This document shows positions 7,826 through 16,301 of a DNA stretch of 60,979 nt, piece by piece. Numbering within the stretch: position 1 is the first letter of the stretch; each line of letters opens with the position of its first letter. Under the pieces are notes generated by a model. It was given only the letters and a program-made list of their open reading frames with translations. It made no database searches and had not been told where the DNA came from. Position numbers and translations under genes: made by a program. The DNA is from UBA5189 sp035631615 (GTDB lineage: Bacteria; Chloroflexota; Limnocylindria; Limnocylindrales; CSP1-4), in NCBI GenBank assembly GCA_035631615.1, contig DASQIK010000033.1:1-60979 (forward strand), written 5' to 3'.

Positions 7826-9028
7826 ATGACCCGTATCCTCCTGTACACCGGCAAAGGCGGCGTCGGCAAGACCAGCATCGCGGCCGCTACGGCCCTGCTG
7901 AGCGCTCGGCGCGGATATCGGACGATCGTGCTCTCGACCGACATCGCCCACAGCCTCGCGGACGCGTTCGACATCGCGCTCGGGCCCGAGCCCACCGCGA
8001 TCGAGCACAACCTGTGGGGCCAGGAACCGGACGTCTACCACAACATCGCGCGGTACTGGGCGACGATCCAGCGATACATGGCCGAGCTGTTCAGCTGGCG
8101 CGGCCTCGATGCGGTGCTCGCCGAGGAGATGACCGTCCTCCCCGGGATGGACGAGCTGGGCAACCTGCTGTGGATCGCGGACCACGTCGAATCGGGCGAT
8201 TACGACGTGATCGTCGTCGACGCTGCGCCGACCGGCGAGACGCTCCGCCTGCTGTCGCTGCCCGAGGCGAGCCGCTGGTGGATCGAACGGATCGCGCCGA
8301 TCGGGCGCCGGGTCAGCCGGATCGGGCGCCCGATGCTCGAGCGGATGATCGGCGTCCCGATGCCGCGCGACGAGGTGTTCGCGGCCGCCGAGCGCCTGCT
8401 CAACCGGCTCGACAAGGTCCATCGCCTGCTCGCCGACCCGGAACACTCGTCCGTGCGAATCGCGCTGGCGCTGGAGAAGCTGTCGATCGTCGAGGCGCAG
8501 CGCTCGTTCACGTACTTCCACCTGTTCGGCTATCCCAGCGACCTCGTCGTCTGCAACCGCGTGCTGCCGGCCGGCCTCGATGGCGACGGCTCGTTCGGCA
8601 CGTTGCGGGCGACGCAGCAGCGCTACCTCCCCGAGGTGGAGGCCCAGTACGCACCGGTGCCGGTCCGGACCGTGCCCCAGTTCGACCGGGAGATGATCGG
8701 CGTCGAGCGGTTGGCCGAGATCGGCCGCGCCCTCTTCGGCGAGGACGACCCGACGTCGTTCTTCTACCGCGGCCGCCCGTACCGCGTCGTCACGGAGGCC
8801 GGCGGGCACGTGCTGGAGGTGGCGCTGCCGTTCACGTCCCGGGATGCGGTGCAGCTGACACGCGACGGCGACGAGCTGCTCTTGCAGGTCGACGGTCTTC
8901 GTCGCACGATCGTCCTTCCGCGGGCGCTCGTCGACGCGCCGACGATCGGCGCGAAAATGGAGGACGGCGTCCTTCGGATCCGGTTCCAGGGAGCGAAGTC
9001 ATCGAAGTCGTCGAAACGAGGAGGCTGA
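7826..9028 (+). CDS. ArsA/Get3-like ATPase with C-terminal HSP20-like domain
   Basis: A 400-aa deviant Walker A ATPase of the anion-transporting ATPase family. P-loop GKGGVGKT lies at residues 9-16; STDIAHSLADAF is the switch region (usually STDPAHS, here Ile replaces Pro); VVDAAPTGETLRLL is Walker B and the A-loop. The last 75 residues (VLEVALPF to DGVLRIRF) match the HSP20-like beta-sandwich seen at the end of many bacterial ArsA proteins. No CxxC metalloid site of true ArsA is visible, so arsenite pumping is unlikely; a chaperone or membrane-protein-targeting role is possible. In-frame ATGs at 7814 and 7817 are alternatives. A small gene follows after 4 nt. Confidence 0.85.
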   Translation: MTRILLYTGKGGVGKTSIAAATALLSARRGYRTIVLSTDIAHSLADAFDIALGPEPTAIEHNLWGQEPDVYHNIARYWATIQRYMAELFSWRGLDAVLAEEMTVLPGMDELGNLLWIADHVESGDYDVIVVDAAPTGETLRLLSLPEASRWWIERIAPIGRRVSRIGRPMLERMIGVPMPRDEVFAAAERLLNRLDKVHRLLADPEHSSVRIALALEKLSIVEAQRSFTYFHLFGYPSDLVVCNRVLPAGLDGDGSFGTLRATQQRYLPEVEAQYAPVPVRTVPQFDREMIGVERLAEIGRALFGEDDPTSFFYRGRPYRVVTEAGGHVLEVALPFTSRDAVQLTRDGDELLLQVDGLRRTIVLPRALVDAPTIGAKMEDGVLRIRFQGAKSSKSSKRGG

Positions 9029-9032
9029 CCAC

Positions 9033-9344
9033 GTGGCTGTCCCGAAAAGCGCCTCGCGGGCCCGGTCCTCGGCGGGCCTGCCCGACAGCGCCGCCGACCT
9101 GCGCATCGCCGAGCTCGAGGATCGTCTTGCCCGTCTCGAGGGCTCGCCGGGCCTCAGGGAGCGTGGTCGCCGGATGATGGACCGGGTCATGCCGCCCGAG
9201 GCGACGAGCCACTTCTTCAATGCCGGGCGCGAGCAGCTGCTCGGCATCCGCGCGATCGTCGACTTCTGGCTTCGCCGGATCGACGAGATGGAGTCGACCG
9301 TCGCGAGCGGCGATTCGCCCCGGGAGACGATCGAGATCGACTGA
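9033..9344 (+). CDS. Small helical protein linked to the ArsA-like ATPase
   Basis: A 103-aa protein with a GTG start 4 nt after the ATPase stop. After a basic, low-complexity N-terminus, residues 21-37 form a short coiled coil (DLRIAELEDRLARLEG). A proline break at MPPEA is followed by a long amphipathic helix (about residues 58-90, SHFFNAGREQLLGIRAIVDF) and an acidic tail. No cysteines and no transmembrane helix. I do not recognise a named family. Tight spacing to an ArsA/HSP20 ATPase suggests a partner or substrate-binding subunit, which is inference. PEP carboxylase starts 29 nt further on and may be on the same transcript. Confidence 0.75.
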   Translation: MAVPKSASRARSSAGLPDSAADLRIAELEDRLARLEGSPGLRERGRRMMDRVMPPEATSHFFNAGREQLLGIRAIVDFWLRRIDEMESTVASGDSPRETIEID

Positions 9345-9373
9345 CGCGCTCCCGGCACCGCCCGGCGCCGGCC

Positions 9374-12061
9374 GTGAGCTCGACGCAGGATCCATCGCGG
9401 GCCGAGCCGCGCAGCATCGGAACCTCGGGCACGGGGAACGTCCTGGCTCGCGAGGTCCGGCTGCTGGGCGCGCTGCTCGGCGAGGTCATCGTCGAGCAGG
9501 CCGGACGGGATGTGTTCGAGCTGGTGGAGGCGACTCGCCTGCGCGCGATCGCCGCCCGCCGGAGCGGCGCCGAAGCACGGGTCACGTTCGACGTGCTACC
9601 CGTCGATGCGGGCACGCTCGAAGGCGTCGTGCGTGCCTTCGGGCTGTACTTCCAGCTGGTGAATCTTGCGGAGGCGCGCGACCGTGTGCGCCAGGCGGCC
9701 CGTCGAGCCCGAGCGACCTCGGGCGCGTCGGAGGGCGCGAAGCTCCGTGCGGCATTGCGACGACTCGATGACCCCGCCGCCCTCCGGGGCCTGCGCGTCG
9801 CGCCCGTGTTGACGGCACACCCGACGGAGGCTCGCCGCCGGACGCTCCTCGTCGCCCTCCGCCGGGTCGCCGGACTCCTCGCCCAGGCCGACGACCCGCG
9901 CCTGACGCCCGCCGCCGATCGCGAGCTGCGGCGCGAGCTGCGCGAGGAGATCGCCGTGCTGTGGCGGACTGCCGAGCTCCGGCGCCGCGTTCCCCGGCCG
10001 ATCGACGAGGTCCGCACCGCCATGGTGGTCTTCGACGAGACGCTCTACCGCATCGCGCCGCGGCACTACCGCCTGCTGGGCGCGGTCGTCGCGGGGAAGC
10101 GCCCGCCGCGCCTTCGTGATCTCCAGCCGCCGGTGGTACAGCCCTTCCTTCGCTTCGGCTCGTGGATCGGCGGCGACCGCGACGGGCATCCGGCGGTCAC
10201 GTCCGAGGTCACCGCCGAGACGCTCAGGATCCATTCCGATCACGTCCTCCGGGGCCACGAGGCCGTCGCAACGCGGCTGTCGCAGACAATCGCGGCCAAG
10301 ATCAGGGATCCCGATGTGCCGCCCGCGCTCGCCGGGCGACTCACCGCGGATGCCGACGTGTTTCCGGTCCTCGCACGATCGTTGCTGGAGCGATACCCGG
10401 ACGAGCCGTTCCGGCAGCGGCTGGAGTTCATCGCGCAGCGACTCCGGCGAACGCGGGCGCACCTCGTTGCGCCGTCGCCTGCCTCGGGCGAGGCGACGGC
10501 CCGGTACGCGACCGCAGCCGAGTTGGTGGAAGAGCTGCGCGAGCTGCAGGGTGCGCTCGTGGCCGTCGGCTTGCCGCGGTCCGCCTGGGGCGTGGTCCAG
10601 GACTTCGTTTGGCAGGTCGAGACGTTCGGCTTCCACCTCGCCAATCTCGAGGTCAGACAGCATTCGGCCGTGCATCGGCGAGCACTCGCAACGACCGAGG
10701 GGACCGCCGAGCCTGAGCCACCGTCGCGCACCGAGGTGCTCGAGACGTTTCGCGCGATCCGGCACGCGCAGGACGCATTCGGCGAGGACGCCATCTCGCG
10801 GTACGTCGTGTCGTTCACGGCGAGCGCGCAGGACGTCACCAACGTCCTCGAGCTCGCCCGGCAAGCGGGGTGCGGCGAAGCGCCGGCGCTCGACGTCGTG
10901 CCGCTCCTGGAATCGTCCGACGCGCTCACCGGCGCGGGCCGGCTGCTCGAGGCGCTGTTCGCGGAGTCGAACTACCGGGCCCACCTGCGGCGGCGCGGCG
11001 ACCGGCAGGAAGTGATGCTCGGCTACTCCGATTCGAACAAGGAGTCGGGCTATGTCGCCGCGAACTGGATGCTCCACCAGTCCCAGGCGGAGCTCGTGGA
11101 CGTCGCCCGGCGCCACGATGTCGAGTTGACCCTGTTCCACGGTCGCGGCGGCGCCATCGGTCGCGGCGGCGGCCTGGTCGAGCTCGCGGTGGCTGCGCAG
11201 CCGGCGGGCTCGGTCGAGGGCAGGCTGAAGCTCACCGAGCAGGGCGAAGTGGTCTGGACGAGGTACGGCGACCCCGACCTGGCGCTCCAGCACCTCGAGA
11301 TCCTGACCGCGGCCGCCCTCGAATCGCTCGGGCCGCCCGATCCCGCCACGGCGCACGACCCGGAGGCCGGGACGGCGGTGCTCGACGCGCTTGCTGCCGA
11401 TGCTCGACGGGCATATCGCGCCCTCGTCTACGACGACCCGGGCTTCGCCGGGTTCTTCGCCCGGATGACGCCGATTCGCGAGATCTCGGGGCTGCAGCTC
11501 GGGTCGCGGCCCGCGCGACGAGGAGTGGTCGGTCGACAGCTCGCGATCGACGATCTCCGCGCGATCCCGTGGGTCTTCGCCTGGTCGCAGGCGCGTGTCG
11601 AGCTACCGGGCTGGTACGGACTTGGGACCGCATTGGAGGCGTTCGATCGGCGCCCTCGCGCCGCGCGCCTCGCGGACCTGTACGACAGCTGGCCGTTCTT
11701 CCGATCCCTGATCGATCACGCGCGGCTCGCCGTCGGCCGAGCCGATCTGGCCCTTGCCCGTGGCTACGCGTCGCTCGCAGCCAGCCCGGGCGATTCGGAA
11801 CGCTGGGCGCGAATCGAGCAGGAGTTCGAGCGGACGCGCGGCGCGCTGGATCGCCTGCCGGGTCGCGCCGTCGGGCTGCCGCAGTCGGCGACGCTGCGCG
11901 CGCCGTACGTCGACACGCTGTCCGTCGTGCAGCTGGAGCTCCTGCGCACGCTGCGCGAGCGGGAAGCGCGCGATCCGGCGGACGCCACGCTGTCCGTGCT
12001 CCGGTCGCTCATCGCGCTGACCATCAGCGGCCTCTCGGCGGCGCTCCAGGGGACCGGCTAG
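9374..12061 (+). CDS. ppc: Phosphoenolpyruvate carboxylase
   Basis: An 895-aa PEP carboxylase, which adds bicarbonate to PEP to give oxaloacetate and refill the TCA cycle. The catalytic His lies in LTAHPTE (about residues 147-152); GSWIGGDRDGHP (262-273) and FHGRGGAIGRGGG (from 588) form the PEP/Mg site; MLGYSDSNKESGY precedes them. The protein ends in the usual C-terminal Gly. The second motif has AI where TV is usual, a mild variation. GTG at 9374 is chosen as the first start after the upstream gene; no Shine-Dalgarno sequence or -10 stands out in the 29-nt gap, so it may depend on readthrough from the ArsA-like gene. Confidence 0.95.
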   Translation: MSSTQDPSRAEPRSIGTSGTGNVLAREVRLLGALLGEVIVEQAGRDVFELVEATRLRAIAARRSGAEARVTFDVLPVDAGTLEGVVRAFGLYFQLVNLAEARDRVRQAARRARATSGASEGAKLRAALRRLDDPAALRGLRVAPVLTAHPTEARRRTLLVALRRVAGLLAQADDPRLTPAADRELRRELREEIAVLWRTAELRRRVPRPIDEVRTAMVVFDETLYRIAPRHYRLLGAVVAGKRPPRLRDLQPPVVQPFLRFGSWIGGDRDGHPAVTSEVTAETLRIHSDHVLRGHEAVATRLSQTIAAKIRDPDVPPALAGRLTADADVFPVLARSLLERYPDEPFRQRLEFIAQRLRRTRAHLVAPSPASGEATARYATAAELVEELRELQGALVAVGLPRSAWGVVQDFVWQVETFGFHLANLEVRQHSAVHRRALATTEGTAEPEPPSRTEVLETFRAIRHAQDAFGEDAISRYVVSFTASAQDVTNVLELARQAGCGEAPALDVVPLLESSDALTGAGRLLEALFAESNYRAHLRRRGDRQEVMLGYSDSNKESGYVAANWMLHQSQAELVDVARRHDVELTLFHGRGGAIGRGGGLVELAVAAQPAGSVEGRLKLTEQGEVVWTRYGDPDLALQHLEILTAAALESLGPPDPATAHDPEAGTAVLDALAADARRAYRALVYDDPGFAGFFARMTPIREISGLQLGSRPARRGVVGRQLAIDDLRAIPWVFAWSQARVELPGWYGLGTALEAFDRRPRAARLADLYDSWPFFRSLIDHARLAVGRADLALARGYASLAASPGDSERWARIEQEFERTRGALDRLPGRAVGLPQSATLRAPYVDTLSVVQLELLRTLREREARDPADATLSVLRSLIALTISGLSAALQGTG

Positions 12062-12083
12062 CGACGGGCATCCGGGTCCGCGG

Positions 12084-15000
12084 CTACCCGGCCGTGACGC
12101 GGGTGGCAGTCTGCTCGAGCTCCTCCAGCTCCCGACGAAGTCGACCGGCGTAGAGCCGATTGCCACGGGCCTCCACGAAGGCGATCATCGCGCGCCACTC
12201 AGCTGCTGCCTCGGCGGGCCGGCCGGCAAGGCGCAGCACGTCGCCGAGCGCGAGATGCGCGGATGGGACGAGGACGCCGTACTCGAGTGCTTCCGCCTCA
12301 CCTACCGCCTCGCGTGCCATCGACTCGGCGTCGGCGAGCGCGCCACCGCGGGCGAGCAGCCGTGCGCGGGCAGCCTTGAGTGGAACCTGGGTCACGACGT
12401 CGTCAGGCGCGCCGGTTTCCGCCGCGGTGCGGAGCGCGTTCTCGGCTTCCTCGGTCTCGCCCAGGTCGATGAGGCACTGGGCGAGGCGGGTCGCGGCCGT
12501 CGAGAGGTAACCTCGTTCACCGGTGGCGCTCAGGTGACGGCAGATGGTTCGCAACCGGTCAGCGGCCAGCCTGGCATCTCCCGCCCAGTAGTCGAGGCGC
12601 GCGTCGCTGTCGTCGGAGAGCACCGTGAGCTCCCAGCCCAGGTCACGCTGCAGGGCGAGACCGCGTTCGAAGAGCTCATGGGCCTCCGTGCGGGCGCCCC
12701 GTTCGCCGCTGAGCCGGCCCATCAGCAGCAACGTCACCGACTCCATGGCGCGCTGCCCGTGCCCGCGCGCGAAGGTGAGATCCTCCTCGAGCATCAACAT
12801 CGCCTGATCTGGCGTTGCGTCCACGCTGTCCAGGTAGGAGCTGGTCCGGTAATGGCGGGCCCGGCCCTGCAGCTCGACGTCTTCCGCCTTGACGGCGTAG
12901 CCGAGGGCCTGCTCCGCAAGCTCGTAGGCGTTCTTGAGCTGGCCGGTGAACCCTGCCACCTCGGACAGGGCCAGCAACGCCCGCGCGATCCCCGCCGGTT
13001 CGCCGAGCTCGCGGCGGATGCGGAGTGCCTCTTCGATCCCTCGTCGCATCTCGGCGGCACTCTGCCCAGCCGCGCTCCCCACCCAGGTCGCTTCGAGCGC
13101 CTGCGCCCGAGTCGGAGCATCGGCCTCCGGCGACGCGAGGACCTCGCCGAGGGCCGCCCTCGCCTCATCGAGCCGGCCGGTCCCCCAGAGAGCCCTCGCC
13201 AGCTTCGGCAAGTTGGCGAGCCGTTCGGGATCATCGGGTCCGCGCAGGTCGTTCGCTCGGCTGAGCAGTCGCAGGACCGCCACTTCGTCGAAGATTGCGT
13301 CAGCACGCCGTGCAGCTGCTTCCAGGTGTCCCGCAGCCCGCTGACCGAGGCGTTTGACGGATTCGTCCTCGCCTGACACCTGCTCGCGATAGACGGCCGC
13401 CTGCTCGAGGTGGTACCCGATCACCTCGCGCAGCTGCTCAAGGCGATCCCCCAGCGTGCGCTCCATCCAGTCGGCAAACTCCTCGTGAAGGCGCGCTCGC
13501 TCGTGCTTGGCGAGTCCCTCGTAGGCAGCATCGCGCATGAGCTGATGCCGGAACCGGAAGCGGACATCCCCTTCGAGGTCGTCGATGTCCGGCGCCGCGT
13601 CCTCGTCGATCCGCAGCAGCTCCTTGCGCACCAGCACCATCAGGCGGTCCAGAACCGCCGGCTGCTCGTCTCGCGGGCTCAGCTCCACCACTTCCGACGC
13701 GCCGAACCGTTTGCCGATGACCGCCGCCCTGCCGAGCACGTCCAGCTCCTCGGGCGGCAGGCGATCCAGGCGAGCCGCCAGAAGCCCTTCGATCGTGGCT
13801 GGAACCGTGATCTGGCTCGGCGTGCGCGTCAAGCGGTAGGCATCCCCGTCCCGGTCCAGGGTCCCGTCGTCCACGAGCACCGACAGGAGCTCTTCGACGA
13901 AGAGCGGATTGCCCTCGGCGGCGTCCTCGATCGTCCGCATCAATTCGTCGGGCAGCGGATGACCTACGAGGTTGTTGAGGATCTGAGCAACCGAGGCGTC
14001 GTCGAGCGGCTCGAGCAACACGGTGGTCGCCCTCGGCTTGCCTGCCCCCCAGGTGGGCCGGACTTCGAGCAGCTCTGGCCGGGCGATGGCTACCACCAGC
14101 ATGGGAGCGTCGCGCGCCCGGTCGACGATGTGCTCGAGCAGGTCGAGGAACGTTGGCGTGCCCCATTGCACGTCGTCGAAGATTGCCACCAGGGGACGGC
14201 GCCGGGCGAGGCTCTCGAACAAGCGGCGGAACGCCCAGGAGGTCTCTTGACGGCCGCTGGCCGAAGGTCGATCGGTCGTACCCAGTCCGATGGCGGCTGC
14301 CACACGCTCCGTCACGACTCGTGCCTGGGGCATTCCCGTCGTGAGCGCGCTCAGACGCTGGATCGCGATGTCCGGGCTGTCGTCGAGCTGGATGCCGGCC
14401 ACGGCGCGAAGCGCCTCGGCGAGGGGCCAGTAGCTGATGGCGTCGCCGTATGAGAGGCAGTGGCCGCGGATGACCGTGACGTCGGCGCGCACCCGACTGA
14501 GGAATTCGTGGACGAGGCGCGACTTCCCGACTCCGGCCAGGCCCAGGACCGTGACCAGCTGCGGGGCGCGCTCGTCGCGGCTGCGCGCGGCCGCATCGGT
14601 CAGGATCCGCAGCTGCGGGTCTCGCCCGACCATCTCGCTGTCCATGTGGCGCGGCACCGCTTCGGCCGTCGGATGGACCGCAGTCAGGCGCCATGCGGTC
14701 AACGGGTCGGCCTTGCCCTTCACGGCGAGCGGCGCCAATGGCTCCGCGATGACGGCATGGCGCACGAGCCGATACGTCAGCGCGCCGGCCAGTACCCCGC
14801 CGGCGGCGGCCGCTACCTCGAGCCGTTGGGCGATATTCACGACGTCGCCGGTCGCCAACGACTGCCGCGTGGTCGCATCGCCGGCCACGACCACGCCGGT
14901 ATTGATGCCCACGCGGATCACCAGGCGAACCCCCCAGCGTGCCTCGAGGTCGCGATTGAGGGCCCCGAGCGAGCGCTGCATGTCGAACGCGGACCGGACG

Positions 15001-15329
15001 GCGCGCAGGGCGTCGTCCTCGTGGACCTGCGGGATCCCGAAGACGGCCATGACCGCGTCGCCGATGAACTTCTCGACGGTCCCCTCATGCCGTTCGATCG
15101 CGACCCGCACGGCATCGAAATACCGCTGCTGGACCTCGCGCAGCGCCTCCGGATCGAGGCGCTCACCGATCGTGGTGGAGCCGACCAGGTCGGCGAACAG
15201 GACGGTCACCCGGCGTCGGGTCTCATGCGCCCGGACGCTCGTGCCATCCGGGGAGAGCGGCGTGCCGCAGTTCAGGCAGAAGCGCGCCAGTTCCGCATTC
15301 GGCTCGCCACACTTTGGGCAGGCCCGCAT
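12084..15329 (-). CDS. Zinc-ribbon, class III adenylate/guanylate cyclase, AAA-type ATPase and TPR protein
   Basis: A 1081-aa multidomain regulator. Residues 1-22 form a zinc ribbon (C4/C7 and C18/C21). Residues 40-215 are a class III cyclase domain with metal-binding D47 (FADLVGST) and D91 (FIGDAVMAVFG) and the transition-state pair N165/R169 (NIAQR), so it looks catalytically competent. A P-loop ATPase follows (GLAGVGKS, 263-270; FDDVQW Walker B), then about 500 residues of TPR-like helical repeats. No DNA-binding domain is seen. It probably makes a cyclic nucleotide in response to a bound ligand; the signal is unknown. A -10-like TAGTAT lies 6 nt before the ATG. It is convergent with ppc. 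Confidence 0.85.
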   Translation of the reverse strand: MRACPKCGEPNAELARFCLNCGTPLSPDGTSVRAHETRRRVTVLFADLVGSTTIGERLDPEALREVQQRYFDAVRVAIERHEGTVEKFIGDAVMAVFGIPQVHEDDALRAVRSAFDMQRSLGALNRDLEARWGVRLVIRVGINTGVVVAGDATTRQSLATGDVVNIAQRLEVAAAAGGVLAGALTYRLVRHAVIAEPLAPLAVKGKADPLTAWRLTAVHPTAEAVPRHMDSEMVGRDPQLRILTDAAARSRDERAPQLVTVLGLAGVGKSRLVHEFLSRVRADVTVIRGHCLSYGDAISYWPLAEALRAVAGIQLDDSPDIAIQRLSALTTGMPQARVVTERVAAAIGLGTTDRPSASGRQETSWAFRRLFESLARRRPLVAIFDDVQWGTPTFLDLLEHIVDRARDAPMLVVAIARPELLEVRPTWGAGKPRATTVLLEPLDDASVAQILNNLVGHPLPDELMRTIEDAAEGNPLFVEELLSVLVDDGTLDRDGDAYRLTRTPSQITVPATIEGLLAARLDRLPPEELDVLGRAAVIGKRFGASEVVELSPRDEQPAVLDRLMVLVRKELLRIDEDAAPDIDDLEGDVRFRFRHQLMRDAAYEGLAKHERARLHEEFADWMERTLGDRLEQLREVIGYHLEQAAVYREQVSGEDESVKRLGQRAAGHLEAAARRADAIFDEVAVLRLLSRANDLRGPDDPERLANLPKLARALWGTGRLDEARAALGEVLASPEADAPTRAQALEATWVGSAAGQSAAEMRRGIEEALRIRRELGEPAGIARALLALSEVAGFTGQLKNAYELAEQALGYAVKAEDVELQGRARHYRTSSYLDSVDATPDQAMLMLEEDLTFARGHGQRAMESVTLLLMGRLSGERGARTEAHELFERGLALQRDLGWELTVLSDDSDARLDYWAGDARLAADRLRTICRHLSATGERGYLSTAATRLAQCLIDLGETEEAENALRTAAETGAPDDVVTQVPLKAARARLLARGGALADAESMAREAVGEAEALEYGVLVPSAHLALGDVLRLAGRPAEAAAEWRAMIAFVEARGNRLYAGRLRRELEELEQTATRVTAG

Positions 15330-15335
15330 GCACAG

Positions 15336-15341
15336 ATACTA
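15336..15341 (-). promoter_or_regulatory. Putative leaderless -10 (TAGTAT) of the zinc-ribbon cyclase gene
   Basis: On the minus strand TAGTAT ends 6 nt before the ATG at 15329, with no Shine-Dalgarno sequence between. This matches the TANNNT-start spacing found before other genes here. Confidence 0.5.
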
Positions 15342-15467
15342 CGCTCCGGTGCCTCGGCGAAGCCAGCTGGACGGCCCGCAGGAGCGTGTTTTGCCTTGCT
15401 GCGGCCATCGATCGCGCGCAGACTCAAGCTGGCCACACCCACGGGTCGCGGTACGGAGGAGGGCGAG

Positions 15468-15866
15468 ATGGAGATCAAGTGGAATGCTCACGTCAACGTG
15501 GAGAACGCCAAGGTGGGCCTGGGGTGGGGGGTCACCGACGACGTGTCCGGCGGCGTGACAGCCTATGCAACCGTGATCACCCTCACGCTGCCGCAGCGTG
15601 CGGCCGCCAGTGTCAGCAAGAAGGCTCCGAATGAGACCGTGGTCCTGAATCGAAGCGCCAGCCTGACCTGTGATGCGAACGGAATCGAGGCCAACGTCAC
15701 GTACCGAGTGACACCTCTGACGGGGACCGGCAAGCAGGTCGCGGTCAGCGTCGCCAAGGTCGCCGGCCAGAAGCCCCCCGCCACCGGCGACGTCCTCGGC
15801 CGGGGTACGGGACAGGTCGGCGAGGACATCACCGTCCACGTGGTGATTCCGGGTTCTTGCGCATAG
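15468..15866 (+). CDS. Unknown small beta-rich protein
   Basis: A 132-aa protein with a strong Shine-Dalgarno sequence (GGAGG about 9 nt before the ATG). It has no signal peptide. Short alternating hydrophobic stretches with many Val/Thr/Gly (WNAHVNVENAKVGLGWGV, AYATVITLTLP) predict a beta-sandwich-like fold. It has two cysteines, one in the middle (SLTCDANG) and one next to the last residue (GSCA*), which could form a disulfide. I recognise no family. It is divergent from the cyclase/ATPase gene with a 138-bp spacer, and is followed by the tRNA-Val gene. The long open frame upstream of the ATG is a shadow of the cyclase gene. Confidence 0.75.
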   Translation: MEIKWNAHVNVENAKVGLGWGVTDDVSGGVTAYATVITLTLPQRAAASVSKKAPNETVVLNRSASLTCDANGIEANVTYRVTPLTGTGKQVAVSVAKVAGQKPPATGDVLGRGTGQVGEDITVHVVIPGSCA

Positions 15867-15897
15867 GCCCATTCGCGGGCGCCTGACTGCCCTGCGC

Positions 15898-15903
15898 TAG
15901 AAT
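15898..15903 (+). promoter_or_regulatory. -10 element (TAGAAT) of tRNA-Val
   Basis: TAGAAT lies 35 bp before the tRNA 5' end, in the context TGCGCTAGAAT. The same TGCGCTA string precedes the thrS leader (TGCGCTATAGT). No clear -35 box is seen at 17 bp. Confidence 0.5.
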
Positions 15904-15937
15904 GCGCCGGCGGCGCGACGGAACTCGCGTCGCACTC

Positions 15938-16014
15938 GGGCGGCTAGCTCAGTTGGTTAGAGCAATTGCTTGACATGCAAGAGGTCACTGGTTCGAGCCC
16001 AGTGTCGCCCACCA
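15938..16014 (+). tRNA. tRNA-Val (anticodon GAC)
   Basis: A full cloverleaf can be drawn: acceptor GGGCGGC/GTCGCCC (one G-T pair), D arm GCTC/GAGC with AGTTGGTTA, anticodon stem TTGC/GCAA around loop TTGACAT giving anticodon GAC (15972-15974), variable loop AGGTC, T arm ACTGG/CCAGT with loop TTCGAGC. The discriminator A and the CCA end (16012-16014) are encoded. The outermost anticodon-stem pair is an A-G mismatch. It reads GTC and GTT valine codons. Confidence 0.97.
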
Positions 16015-16094
16015 TCACTCGCCCGATGATCATCCGCCATCGCGGCGTTGGCCGGCTCGCCTCGGCGCTCGATCCCGGCCCGACCACCGCGGGC

Positions 16095-16196
16095 TCAGCG
16101 CGGCGAGATGCCCCACCACAGGACGGCGAGGAACACGACCCAGGCCACGATGGCCGCCGCGGACCCCGTCACCAGGCGCCGTCGATCCTGCTGCAT
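16095..16196 (-). CDS. Possible 33-aa single-pass membrane peptide
   Basis: A short minus-strand frame starts with ATG at 16196 (an in-frame ATG at 16214 adds six residues) and ends with TGA at 16095. It begins MQQDRRR, then has one hydrophobic helix (SAAAIVAWVVFLAVLWWG) and ends ISPR, a basic-in topology expected of a small membrane protein. A GGGGGA sequence lies 7 nt before the ATG. It lies about 105 nt downstream of the MFS gene on the same strand. It is too short for statistical support, so homologues are needed to confirm it. Confidence 0.4.
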   Translation of the reverse strand: MQQDRRRLVTGSAAAIVAWVVFLAVLWWGISPR

Positions 16197-16301
16197 TCCC
16201 GGATCCCCCTGCATCACCAGTCATGCGCCGAGGACGGCGGACGGTAGGTGGCGGTGCGCACGCTCCGCCATGAGGAGATGTGCCTATCCCGCCTCCTCGG
16301 T

